Positions 6,301 to 13,511 of a DNA stretch of 16,743 nt are shown piece after piece. A program made the translations under genes and the position numbers. Under the pieces are notes generated by a model. It was not told the DNA's origin, made no database searches, and saw only the letters and a list, made by a program, of their open reading frames with translations. The stretch comes from Clostridia bacterium (GTDB taxonomy: Bacteria > Bacillota > Clostridia > Oscillospirales > CAG-272): NCBI GenBank assembly GCA_017451975.1, contig JAFTNI010000152.1, positions 1-16,743 on the forward strand. The letters are read 5' to 3'. Each line of letters opens with the position of its first letter. Within the stretch, counting starts at the first letter, position 1.

Positions 6301-6329
6301 ATTATATCATAAATTTTCAAATTAGTCTA
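6301..6329 (-). promoter_or_regulatory. Promoter of giant sigma gene B
   Basis: Minus strand TAGACT (6329-6324), 17-base spacer, perfect TATAAT (6306-6301). The sequence is duplicated upstream of paralogue A. Downstream, both leaders keep the box ACTATAnGGGTG (minus strand, near 6262-6251 and 4455-4444). Confidence 0.65.
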
Positions 6330-6362
6330 TGACAGGACCAAACGGTTACTCTCGGCGATGTT
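6329..6362 (-). repeat. Degenerate third copy of the GCCGAGAG terminator, one arm deleted
   Basis: GACCAAACGGTTACTCTCGG (6335-6354) matches the loop and right arm of the 4532-4563 inverted repeat, but about 13 bases holding the left arm (AATCGCCGAGAGC) are missing after CTATGACAG. The hairpin can no longer form, so transcription from the ABC operon may run on into giant sigma gene B. Confidence 0.6.
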
Positions 6363-6382
6363 TTTTATCTGATATTACAAAA

Positions 6383-7288
6383 TCACATATTTTCCCCAAA
6401 TACGTATATATAATAATCCTCAAGCGCAGGTGTTGCTTCTTTTGCTTCCGAAAAGGGTTTTGTATCGGAGATGATGCGAAGAACTGCTTTTCCTCCTTCG
6501 CTTTTCAGAATATTCACTACACGGAAACGCTCGCGCACAAAATCGACCTCGTTTTCCTTGCACGGAAGTAGCCAGACCTTGCCCTGCATCTTCGCAAGCA
6601 AATCTCCTACGGGAGCATTATCGCAGATAACGCCTTTTTTCAGCATAATCACGCTCTTTGCAATATACTCTATATCGCTTACAACGTGCGTTGCAATTAT
6701 AACGATCTTATCGAAGGCTATGCGGGAAATGAAATTCCTTACGGCGATGCGTTGCTTCGGGTCAAGACCCGCCGTCGGCTCGTCGAGTATCAGCACCGAC
6801 GGATTTCCCAGCACCGCTTGCGCAAGGCAAAGCCTTTGCTTCATACCGCCCGAAAGCGCGCCTATCTTTCTTTCAGCCACGTCGAGAAGCTCCACCTCCG
6901 AAAGGACTTTTTCTATCTCGCTTTTAATATACGCTTTCTTTTCCTTGCCGTAAATTCCCGCGCCCATATCCTTGAGCGTGGCTATGTACCACAGAAATTC
7001 CTCCGTGCTGAAGTTCGGGTACATCCCCGGGTACTGCGGCATAAAACCGAGGCGAGAGCGAAAACGCGCGCCCATTGAGAGGATATTTTCCGTTTTTCCG
7101 TTTTCTTCAAACAATATCTCGCCGCTGTCTGCCGAAAGATTATCCGTGAGAATATTCATAAGCGTGGATTTTCCGCTTCCGTTAGGACCAAGAAGCGCGT
7201 ATATTCCCGGCTCAAGCTCCGCCGAGAAGTCAATCAGTGCTTTGTTTCTTCCGTAGCTTTTTGAAATGCCGTTTATTTTCAGTTTCAT
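6383..7288 (-). CDS. ABC transporter ATP-binding protein (ABC-2 exporter type)
   Basis: 301 residues. Walker A GPNGSGKST at 34-42, Q-loop Gln85, signature LSGGMKQR at 145-152, Walker B VLILDE at 165-170 and H-loop His201. The C-terminal ~90 residues form the extra domain usual in exporters of this class. ATP hydrolysis would drive the permease encoded just upstream: the ATG (7288) follows the permease stop (7289) without a gap, and the ribosome site GGGAGG lies inside the permease end. This is the last gene of the operon starting at 13279; no intact hairpin separates it from the giant sigma gene that follows. Substrate unknown; lipoprotein and sigma/anti-sigma neighbours point to envelope-related export or signalling. 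Confidence 0.93.
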   Translation of the reverse strand: MKLKINGISKSYGRNKALIDFSAELEPGIYALLGPNGSGKSTLMNILTDNLSADSGEILFEENGKTENILSMGARFRSRLGFMPQYPGMYPNFSTEEFLWYIATLKDMGAGIYGKEKKAYIKSEIEKVLSEVELLDVAERKIGALSGGMKQRLCLAQAVLGNPSVLILDEPTAGLDPKQRIAVRNFISRIAFDKIVIIATHVVSDIEYIAKSVIMLKKGVICDNAPVGDLLAKMQGKVWLLPCKENEVDFVRERFRVVNILKSEGGKAVLRIISDTKPFSEAKEATPALEDYYIYVFGENM

Positions 7289-9649
7289 TTATACTCTGCC
7301 TCCCTTTTTTATCTGCCTTGCCGCGGCCGCGCAAAGAACGAGCGCAAGCGTAAGCGCAAACGTAAAGAATATTATAAGCCACATCATCGGTCTTTCCGCC
7401 GAAGCACCGAGCGAAAGACCGAAAAGCTCATCCGTGTTGTATAGCATCGTAATATCGAAATATCCGCACACCGTCGCACCCGCGCTGTATATCACGTTCG
7501 GTATAACAATGCACGCCGCCGCAGTCGTGAACACAAGCGTGAAATCGCGCAAAAGCTGTGATATTGCAAAGCAAAGCGCCGCCATCGCAAGCGTGCCGAA
7601 AAACGAAAGCACGGTTTTGAACGCAAAATAGTTTGCAAGTGTGAAAACCTCGGGCGCATTTTTATAGCTCTGCGAGCTGACTAAACGGAACGAAAGCGGC
7701 GGAAGCTCATACCTGCCGAGAAAGAATACAAGGTCCACCGCCTCGAACAATATCCACGCAAGCGCGGAAAATGCAAGCACTATACCAAGCTTCCGCGCGA
7801 AGGTGTACGTTCTTCCTTTTTTGGTACTCTTCAAAATCTGCGAGATGGAGCCTCGTGAGGAGGTCTTGCCGTATTCTTTCACGTATGCGTTGCATCCTAA
7901 AATGCCCACGAAAAGCAGGAGCAAAAAGTCCACGCCCTTGCCCGCATAGTGCAAAACGTCCGCTTCGTAGAAGAAGGCGCCCTCTATACCGCTGAATTTA
8001 TATATCCTCTGAAGATAACGCGCTTGAGTTTTCAAGTCGGAAAGCACCTTTATGCTCGCGCTCGCGGTGTTGTATTCGCGCATAAAATCCTCAAATTCCT
8101 CATCCGTCAATTCGCCCAAATAATATTTATTTTCCATGGAATTCTTTTTTTGCATGGTGCTTTCGCATTTATAATATTGTGTGTCTATATATTTCAGCTT
8201 TTCGTCACTGTAAACGCCCTCTATTTCCGAAACGTACTTTTTATAGAGCCTATCGTAGGTTCTTTCCACGGGCATGAAATAATCTGCCGAAGCAAATATT
8301 TTTATAATAAGTAAAATTGCAAGCGATATAAGCACAAATTTATTTTTCGCAAGCTCGAAAGCCGTAACCGAGGTCTTACCCTTAAACGGCTTTTTCTTTT
8401 TACCAAGAGATATTTTCGCAAAAAGCTCCGCAAGACCGTTTTTTATCTTTCCGATAAGCGCAAAAATATCTTCTCTTTTTTCGCTTCTTGCGTTTCTGCT
8501 GTGGTGGAAAGCCAGGCATACGGCAAGCGAAAGCGCCAAAATTGCTACAGAAGCAACGGCAAACACCGCAAGAATATCAACAGAAGCCCCAAAAACGTCG
8601 ACGCTTCTGAAGCGTGAAAGCGTTTCCTCTGCATCGCAAGTGAGCCAAAGGCTAAGATACTTCCATTGCTTCACCTGAAGCACATCGAGCGTGGTAACGT
8701 AGTAGTTGAGCCCGATAAACCCAGCGCCGAGAGCAAAAGCGAAAGCATAGTGCTTCACAAGCACACAGAACGCTCCCACAACCGCCGAGAAAACGCAAGC
8801 GGACATGATCTTCACACCCGTGAATACCGCAAAAAACCCCAAAATTGAAATCTCATACGGCACAAGGCGCAAAGCCTCCACACTCTGAACGGGAGCAATC
8901 GGACTTGCAAAATACGAGATGCTGAAAACCGCAACAAGGCTTGAAGCCGTGAAGATCAGCACCGTGAGCGTGGAAACCGCCATAAGCGCACCGAACTTTG
9001 CCGCAAAGGTTATCCGTCTGCCGTTTTTGCAGGTACTTTCTATCGCGTAAAATCCGTTCTGCCTGTCGCCAAGCATTACAGCTATGGTGCAAACTATCAG
9101 AAACAGCGCAAAAAACAGAAATTCACCGTTATATTTGAAGTACGTATTCCAGCTTCGCGTTATAGTCGGCTCTATCGTGACGTTAGCATCAAGATGCTGA
9201 TAGTGCTTAAGCACGTCGAGCTGATAACGATATAAATAACTATCGGTTTCGCCCGTGTATTCGTAGTTGCTTTTGATGCTCTCCGTCGTGCCTATTACAG
9301 AGCCGAGAGTATCGTGATATTCCTCGTTTGCCATGCAATATTCATACGCGCTGTTGTAAAGTGTCCAGTCGGAGTATTCACCCGTGGGGCAAATCGTAGC
9401 CGTGGTTTGGTCGTTGATGTCTATAAGGCTTTCTCTGTATTCCAAAAACGCATCGGGGTCTTGCTTGTATTTTTCGATGGCAAGCTCTATGTATTTCGCC
9501 TTGTCGGGCGTGACGTGGTTTATAGCCACATTCGTTTCGAGCGAGCAAAAAACAAGGTTCCCCGCCACGAAAACGAGCAGCATTATTTTCACGTATTTCA
9601 CGGAAAATAACTTTTTAAGTTCATAAAAAAGAAGTTTCGCGTATTTCAT
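7289..9649 (-). CDS. ABC-2-like permease with two fused homologous halves
   Basis: 786 residues from the ATG at 9649, which overlaps the lipoprotein stop (ATGA); an upstream reading to 9733 lies inside the lipoprotein gene. Each half shows the same plan: a membrane helix near its start (YVKIMLLVFVAGNLVFCSL at ~16-35; FVLISLAILLIIKIFASADY around 450), a long soluble extracytoplasmic segment of 100-150 residues, then about five helices. A cytoplasmic motif is repeated (GDRQNGFYAIESTCKNGRRI ... FAAKFG in half one; SISQILKSTKKGRTYTFARK in half two), supporting internal duplication. A single chain would thus give the whole membrane part, served by two copies of the ATPase. It sits in the cytoplasmic membrane. 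Substrate unknown. Resemblance is to ABC-2/bacteriocin-type exporters, by layout rather than strong motifs. Confidence 0.82.
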   Translation of the reverse strand: MKYAKLLFYELKKLFSVKYVKIMLLVFVAGNLVFCSLETNVAINHVTPDKAKYIELAIEKYKQDPDAFLEYRESLIDINDQTTATICPTGEYSDWTLYNSAYEYCMANEEYHDTLGSVIGTTESIKSNYEYTGETDSYLYRYQLDVLKHYQHLDANVTIEPTITRSWNTYFKYNGEFLFFALFLIVCTIAVMLGDRQNGFYAIESTCKNGRRITFAAKFGALMAVSTLTVLIFTASSLVAVFSISYFASPIAPVQSVEALRLVPYEISILGFFAVFTGVKIMSACVFSAVVGAFCVLVKHYAFAFALGAGFIGLNYYVTTLDVLQVKQWKYLSLWLTCDAEETLSRFRSVDVFGASVDILAVFAVASVAILALSLAVCLAFHHSRNARSEKREDIFALIGKIKNGLAELFAKISLGKKKKPFKGKTSVTAFELAKNKFVLISLAILLIIKIFASADYFMPVERTYDRLYKKYVSEIEGVYSDEKLKYIDTQYYKCESTMQKKNSMENKYYLGELTDEEFEDFMREYNTASASIKVLSDLKTQARYLQRIYKFSGIEGAFFYEADVLHYAGKGVDFLLLLFVGILGCNAYVKEYGKTSSRGSISQILKSTKKGRTYTFARKLGIVLAFSALAWILFEAVDLVFFLGRYELPPLSFRLVSSQSYKNAPEVFTLANYFAFKTVLSFFGTLAMAALCFAISQLLRDFTLVFTTAAACIVIPNVIYSAGATVCGYFDITMLYNTDELFGLSLGASAERPMMWLIIFFTFALTLALVLCAAAARQIKKGGRV

Positions 9650-10860
9650 TTTTCCGCCTGCATTGTAAATTCTTCCCCTGTTTCGATATTTACGACAAGA
9701 TAATAAGATTTTTTGTCCTTTGTAAATCTGCACACAAGATACTCTTCGTTCCAGCCGAGATAAGTAAGCCCGCCCGCAATATCGGGCTTATCCAAAGCCA
9801 CAAAACTTTCTCCCGTTTTAACCTTGTAACCGTAAACAATATTTTTGTTATACGCAGTACCCTCGTTGTTATATTTGAAATAATAAAAAATGCCGTTTCT
9901 GTGCATACCCACACCTATATCCTTGATCACAGTTTCCTCTTTTGAAAGGTCCTCAAGGCTTCTGCGGCATAAGTCGTGGGCATTATTAGTGCCATTACCA
10001 ACCGAAGTGGGGCGAACTGCAAAATAGTAAATATAACCGTCTGCTATAAATGCTGAGGGATTTACCATAGCATCGCAAATATACCCGCTTTCGCTGAAAT
10101 CAAGATTCATAGAATATATCTTTCTGCTGCCTTGCGAATAGTATATCTTATCTTCATAAATAAAATGTATACTGTGGCTCAAAGCATCTTTATTTTCCAT
10201 TTCGGCGTGTCCCGTGCCGTCTTTTTTCACTCTGTGTATTATCCAGCCTTTATCTCCTTCGTTGGTTACGTAAAAAATATAATCGCCGTATAACGCAAGC
10301 CACTGCATATTCTCAAGCTCCGTATGTATTGTATTGACTTTGTTGTCTTTACTGTTGTATGAAAATATTTTGTATACACCGGAATAGTTACAACAGATTA
10401 TAAATACAGGAACTCCGCCGTTTTCCGCAGTTGCTTCTTCGTCCACAAGGAAAAACGGCCATTCGTCCACGCCTGCAAACAAACCTCCGAGCGATTCCGA
10501 GGAAAGCGGGTCTGCACCAAGCTCTGCTCCGCTTGGGCGAATGTTATTGAGGTTTTGATATTTTATTTTTGTAGGTATACTTGCGCTTAAAGAATAGCAA
10601 TTATAGTATATCGTGTCGTTATACACTAAAACAGCCGTCGCCACGCAAGCCTGTATCATCTTTTTTCCACCGCCCGAAACGATGCTATTGCCGCCCGTAG
10701 TGCCGCCCGCCGCCTGGCTTGAGCCAAGTGTTTGTGCAGGCGTTTGAGCTGTGGCTTTTGTGCTATGTACCGCAGTAGTGCTTGCACCTCGCTTGCAGGA
10801 AGCAAGAGAAAGTGCGAGCATGAGCGCCGCAAGTAATAATGCAATTATCTTCTTTTTCAT
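9646..10860 (-). CDS. Secreted lipoprotein with YIYY-type repeats (DUF5050-like), intact paralogue
   Basis: 404 residues from an ATG with AAGGAG 6 bases upstream. The N-terminus MKKKIIALLLAALMLALSLASC is a lipoprotein signal with lipobox LASC and Cys22, so the product should be anchored outside the membrane. A low-complexity Ser/Thr/Ala/Gly linker (about 23-65) follows, then short repeats with YNDTIYYN, YGDYIFYVTNEGDKG, YEDKIYYS and ADGYIYYF, typical of beta-propeller-like DUF5050 proteins. The biochemical function is unknown; a sensor or binding partner for the transporter is plausible (inference). It is the close paralogue of the broken gene just upstream (10878-12100), sharing YQNLNNIR, GAELGADPL and YEDKIYY, so the pair arose by tandem duplication. 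Its TGA overlaps the permease start, which implies coupled expression. Confidence 0.85.
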   Translation of the reverse strand: MKKKIIALLLAALMLALSLASCKRGASTTAVHSTKATAQTPAQTLGSSQAAGGTTGGNSIVSGGGKKMIQACVATAVLVYNDTIYYNCYSLSASIPTKIKYQNLNNIRPSGAELGADPLSSESLGGLFAGVDEWPFFLVDEEATAENGGVPVFIICCNYSGVYKIFSYNSKDNKVNTIHTELENMQWLALYGDYIFYVTNEGDKGWIIHRVKKDGTGHAEMENKDALSHSIHFIYEDKIYYSQGSRKIYSMNLDFSESGYICDAMVNPSAFIADGYIYYFAVRPTSVGNGTNNAHDLCRRSLEDLSKEETVIKDIGVGMHRNGIFYYFKYNNEGTAYNKNIVYGYKVKTGESFVALDKPDIAGGLTYLGWNEEYLVCRFTKDKKSYYLVVNIETGEEFTMQAEK

Positions 10861-10877
10861 AAAGTTCTCCTTATATC

Positions 10878-11879
10878 TTATTTTTGCGGCATAATAACTT
10901 CTTTTCCCGTTTTTATATTTACCACGCTATAATAATCGTCTTTACCACCGTAGCAAGCGCAAACTAGATATTCACCGTTCCAGCCACTCAACTCCAAAAG
11001 CTTAACGCTCGGTTTTTTAACCGCTTCGAAGCTTTTTTCCGCTTCTGGTATATATCCGTATATTGTATTGCAGTTATAGCTTACGGCATCCTCGCTGTCA
11101 TATCTGTAGTAATAGAAAACGCCGTTTTCATAGAATCCGTAAGCTATCCCCGAAAGCACTGTTTCTTCTTTCGAAGTGTCGGAAATGCTTCTTCTGCACA
11201 AATCAACGCCCCTCTGCGCCGTATGTTTCCATATATAGTAGATATATCCATCGTATGCAAAAGAGTATCTGCCGTTTGAAACGTCAAAAAGATATTCACT
11301 GCCGCTGAAATCGAGATTCATGGAATACAAACCTTTTGCGCCATGCACGTAGTAAATCTTATCTTCGTAAATGTAATGTATTTTATTTCCCAAAGAGTCT
11401 TTATTTTCCATTTCAATATGCTCCGAACCGTCTTTTTTTACTCTGTGCAGTATATCGCCCTTATCGCCCTCTGCCGTTTCATAAAAAATATAATCACCGT
11501 ACAAGGCAAGCCACTGTATATTTTCAGGCTCTTCATAGATGACCTTAACCGAGTTATCCTTGCTGTTATATGAAAATATCCTGTATACGTCCATCGTTTC
11601 GGTTTTTGGGTAATCGCAGGCTATAATAAACACGGGCATTCCGCCGTTTTTCGCCGTTGCTTCTTCATCCGCAAGGAAAAACGGCCATGGGTCTACGTCA
11701 TTAAACAGACCGCCCGAAGTAACCCCGGCAAGCGGGTCTGCGCCAAGCTCCGCGCCTTTATTTCGAATATTATTAAGGTTTTGGTATTTTATTTTTGCGG
11801 AGCTTCCCTCCAATACGTTGTAGTATATCGTGTCACGGTAAATCATCACGTCCGATGCACCAACGCTTGCTTTTATCAT
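10878..11879 (-). CDS. Main part of a frameshifted DUF5050-like lipoprotein (lacks its signal peptide)
   Basis: 333 residues, homologous over nearly their full length to residues 68-404 of the intact paralogue downstream (MIKASVGASDVMIYRDTIYY aligns with MIQACVATAVLVYNDTIYYN). It has YIYY-type repeats but no signal peptide. The ATG at 11879 overlaps the TGA of the upstream 74-residue frame. One extra A in the run of six A (minus strand 11884-11879) would join both frames through S-K-K-M-I-K-A, matching G-K-K-M-I-Q-A in the paralogue. So this is probably the body of one lipoprotein split by a one-base deletion or a sequencing error. Translation restart at the ATGA overlap or slippage on the A-run could still make product, but a restart product would stay in the cytoplasm. 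Confidence 0.75.
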   Translation of the reverse strand: MIKASVGASDVMIYRDTIYYNVLEGSSAKIKYQNLNNIRNKGAELGADPLAGVTSGGLFNDVDPWPFFLADEEATAKNGGMPVFIIACDYPKTETMDVYRIFSYNSKDNSVKVIYEEPENIQWLALYGDYIFYETAEGDKGDILHRVKKDGSEHIEMENKDSLGNKIHYIYEDKIYYVHGAKGLYSMNLDFSGSEYLFDVSNGRYSFAYDGYIYYIWKHTAQRGVDLCRRSISDTSKEETVLSGIAYGFYENGVFYYYRYDSEDAVSYNCNTIYGYIPEAEKSFEAVKKPSVKLLELSGWNGEYLVCACYGGKDDYYSVVNIKTGKEVIMPQK

Positions 11880-12100
11880 TTTTTAGAGGGGTCTGTGTTA
11901 TCTTTCGGCACTGTTATTCCCAAAGCAAATTTGTCCCCATCGGGCAACTGAATGCTTCCTGACGTTGTACTTGTCGATGTTGTGCCTTCCGATTTGCTTT
12001 GCGCAGTTGTGCCTGCCACATCATAGTTTTTTCTGCAAGAAGCAAGCGGAAGTGCGAGTATAATCGTTGCAATCAAAAACGCAATTATCTTCTTTTTCAT
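11876..12100 (-). CDS. N-terminal part (signal peptide and linker) of the frameshifted lipoprotein
   Basis: 74 residues from the ATG at 12100, which has GGAGG 8 bases upstream; a TTG at 12106 precedes it but leaves no ribosome site. MKKKIIAFLIATIILALPLASC is a lipoprotein signal with lipobox LASC. The rest is a Ser/Thr/Gly-rich linker ending at a TGA inside an A-run. On its own it would be a lipidated linker without a domain, which argues for a broken gene rather than a free small protein. Its first codons are almost identical to those of the paralogue at 10860, and it starts 3 bases after the anti-sigma stop. Confidence 0.7.
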   Translation of the reverse strand: MKKKIIAFLIATIILALPLASCRKNYDVAGTTAQSKSEGTTSTSTTSGSIQLPDGDKFALGITVPKDNTDPSKK

Positions 12101-12102
12101 AT

Positions 12103-12741
12103 TCAATCCTCCGTCATTATTATATCCGCAATCATCGTGCGCGCCGTGTACTCGTCAATATCTCTCGGAACATTTACGGTAAACGTATATTTTCTTCCGT
12201 CCCAACGGTAAACGTCGCATTTTTCTTTTTCCGCCAAATATACGGTAACGCCGTTAAGCTCGAATTTTTCCGTATAATCTATTTGGTGTTCCGTATATAA
12301 AAGCGCTTGCTTTATAACCAATTTCCCGTTGCCGTTTGAATAAACCGTCGTGGCGCTTTTTTCTTCAATAGCTGTGCTTTCCTGCGCGTACCCCTCCGGC
12401 AGCACACGCGGCAGATATATGTTTTCTATACTGCTCGGCGGTGGAATGTAATCGTTCACAGCAAAATTTTCTTGCCATATCTCATAAGCGGAAACAATCG
12501 CTGTCATTCCCGAAAATGCAATAAAAGCAACAGTTATGCAAGCGGCTATCCTTCTTCCCAAAGAATACGGTATCTTCAAGGGGGCGTGGCTCTGAAAGCA
12601 CAGCTTTCGCATAGCCCGCAAATGCTTTTCCGAAGGCTTGGGGCACAATTCTGCTTCGGGCAGCTTGCTGTAATATTCCATATCGTATTTTCGCAGAGCG
12701 CTTTCAAGCCGTTCTCTGCCTTTTCTTTCATTCTCCGTCAC
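12103..12741 (-). CDS. Membrane-anchored anti-sigma factor, DUF4367-like
   Basis: 212 residues from a GTG at 12741, with AAAGGAG 8 bases upstream; a TTG at 12759 is possible but lies before the ribosome site. The gene overlaps the end of the sigma gene by 14 bases. Residues ~1-60 are charged and cytoplasmic (sigma-binding side), about 65-88 form one membrane helix (IAACITVAFIAFSGMTAIVS), and the extracytoplasmic part contains YLPRVLPEGYAQE, EKFELNGVTVYLAEK and the closing Y-T-A-R-T-M-I-A-D-I-I pattern seen in DUF4367 domains of clostridial anti-sigma proteins. It should hold the neighbouring ECF sigma factor inactive until an envelope signal arrives. Position and topology support this strongly; the direct interaction is inferred. 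Confidence 0.82.
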   Translation of the reverse strand: MTENERKGRERLESALRKYDMEYYSKLPEAELCPKPSEKHLRAMRKLCFQSHAPLKIPYSLGRRIAACITVAFIAFSGMTAIVSAYEIWQENFAVNDYIPPPSSIENIYLPRVLPEGYAQESTAIEEKSATTVYSNGNGKLVIKQALLYTEHQIDYTEKFELNGVTVYLAEKEKCDVYRWDGRKYTFTVNVPRDIDEYTARTMIADIIMTED

Positions 12742-13279
12742 AAATACCACTCCTTTCAAGCAGCTCGATAAGCTTTTTACGCCCTCGTTCTATTCGTTTA
12801 TACACTGTTATCTCCTTGAGCGAAAGCAGACTCGCTATCTCCCTTACCGTATAGTGATGCAAATAATAATAAACTAAAACAGAGCTGTATATCTCATCAA
12901 GCGCTTCTATGCATTTTATAATCGTTTCCTCATTTATTTTCGAGCATATATCAAAAAATTCCGAGTCATCGGGAATATCCGCGCCGTCAATCTCAGAGAA
13001 CAAAACGTTTTCTTTTTTTCGCTCGCGTATTCGCGAAATAGCCTCGTTTTTTGCCACGCGCATAATGTATGAAAGCACAACGCGCTCGTCCTTACCGCGC
13101 AAAATCTCCATATTTTTAAGCACCTTTATCCAGGTTTCCTGCGCCACGTCCTCGCTGTCCGAGGGGGTGCGCAGTATAGCAAAAATTTTGCGGAAAACGC
13201 TTGCGGAATATTTTTTATATATCGTTTCAAAATCTATTTTATCTATATCATCAAGCATTGATAAATACAAAAGTAACAT
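12728..13279 (-). CDS. ECF-type RNA polymerase sigma factor, first gene of the ABC operon
   Basis: 183 residues from the ATG at 13279, preceded by AAAGGAG; the frame runs on to 13345 but that part overlaps the promoter. Region 2: YKKYSASVFRKIFAILRTPS, then DSEDVAQETWIKVLKN and VVLSYIMRVAKNEAISRIRER. Region 4: helix-turn-helix YTVREIASLLSLKEITVYKR. Size and layout are those of a standard ECF factor. The next gene overlaps it and encodes its likely anti-sigma factor, followed by lipoproteins and an ABC exporter, so it probably switches this operon on, including itself. The sigma family is clear; the target promoters are not known. Confidence 0.92.
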   Translation of the reverse strand: MLLLYLSMLDDIDKIDFETIYKKYSASVFRKIFAILRTPSDSEDVAQETWIKVLKNMEILRGKDERVVLSYIMRVAKNEAISRIRERKKENVLFSEIDGADIPDDSEFFDICSKINEETIIKCIEALDEIYSSVLVYYYLHHYTVREIASLLSLKEITVYKRIERGRKKLIELLERSGICDGE

Positions 13280-13316
13280 TATATTTCTCCTTTGAGGGCA
13301 GACAATCTCCGTTTCT

Positions 13317-13345
13317 ATTTTAGCATAAAATACCGAAATTATCAC
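13317..13345 (-). promoter_or_regulatory. Candidate promoter of the sigma/anti-sigma/ABC operon
   Basis: Minus strand GTGATA (13345-13340), 17 bases, TAAAAT (13322-13317), 37 bases before the sigma ATG. The -35 box is weak. A second candidate upstream has an ECF-like layout, TGTATAA (13385-13379), 16 bases, CGTC (13362-13359), which would fit autoregulation. Neither is certain. Confidence 0.4.
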
Positions 13346-13403
13346 CTCTGTATTATAAGACGGATAATGGCGGAAAAATTATACAGCTTTTTGAAAAAAA
13401 TTT

Positions 13404-13438
13404 CCTTAACTTCGGCGCAATTTGCACCGAAGTTAAGG
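13404..13438 (-). terminator. Long hairpin upstream of the recombinase promoter; minus-strand terminator or protein site
   Basis: CCTTAACTTCGG (13404-13415) pairs with CCGAAGTTAAGG (13427-13438); after one C/A mismatch a further 4 pairs (GCAA/TTGC) close it. On the minus strand it is followed by AAATTTTTTTC, so it can stop leftward transcription and insulate the sigma operon. It is also the start of the cassette repeated before tnpV, so a regulatory role is possible. Confidence 0.6.
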
Positions 13439-13490
13439 AGCAAAAAAATTATTTCACACATTTGCAAGTATATTTTACCTATGCTAAAAT
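13409..13490 (+). promoter_or_regulatory. Promoter cassette of the recombinase gene
   Basis: Homologous to 2278-2362: hairpin ACTTCGGCGCAA..., A-rich stretch, ATTTCACACATTTGC. TTGCAA (13462-13467) and TAAAAT (13485-13490) are 17 bases apart. The bases differ inside the -35/-10 spacer, while everything upstream is kept. Confidence 0.7.
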
Positions 13491-13511
13491 CAAAGCGAAA
13501 GAGGTGATTTT

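Noticed and set aside
11876..12100. Independent small lipoprotein gene
   Set aside because: Alignment with the intact paralogue shows it is the first part of a frameshifted gene; a separate role is possible but not supported.
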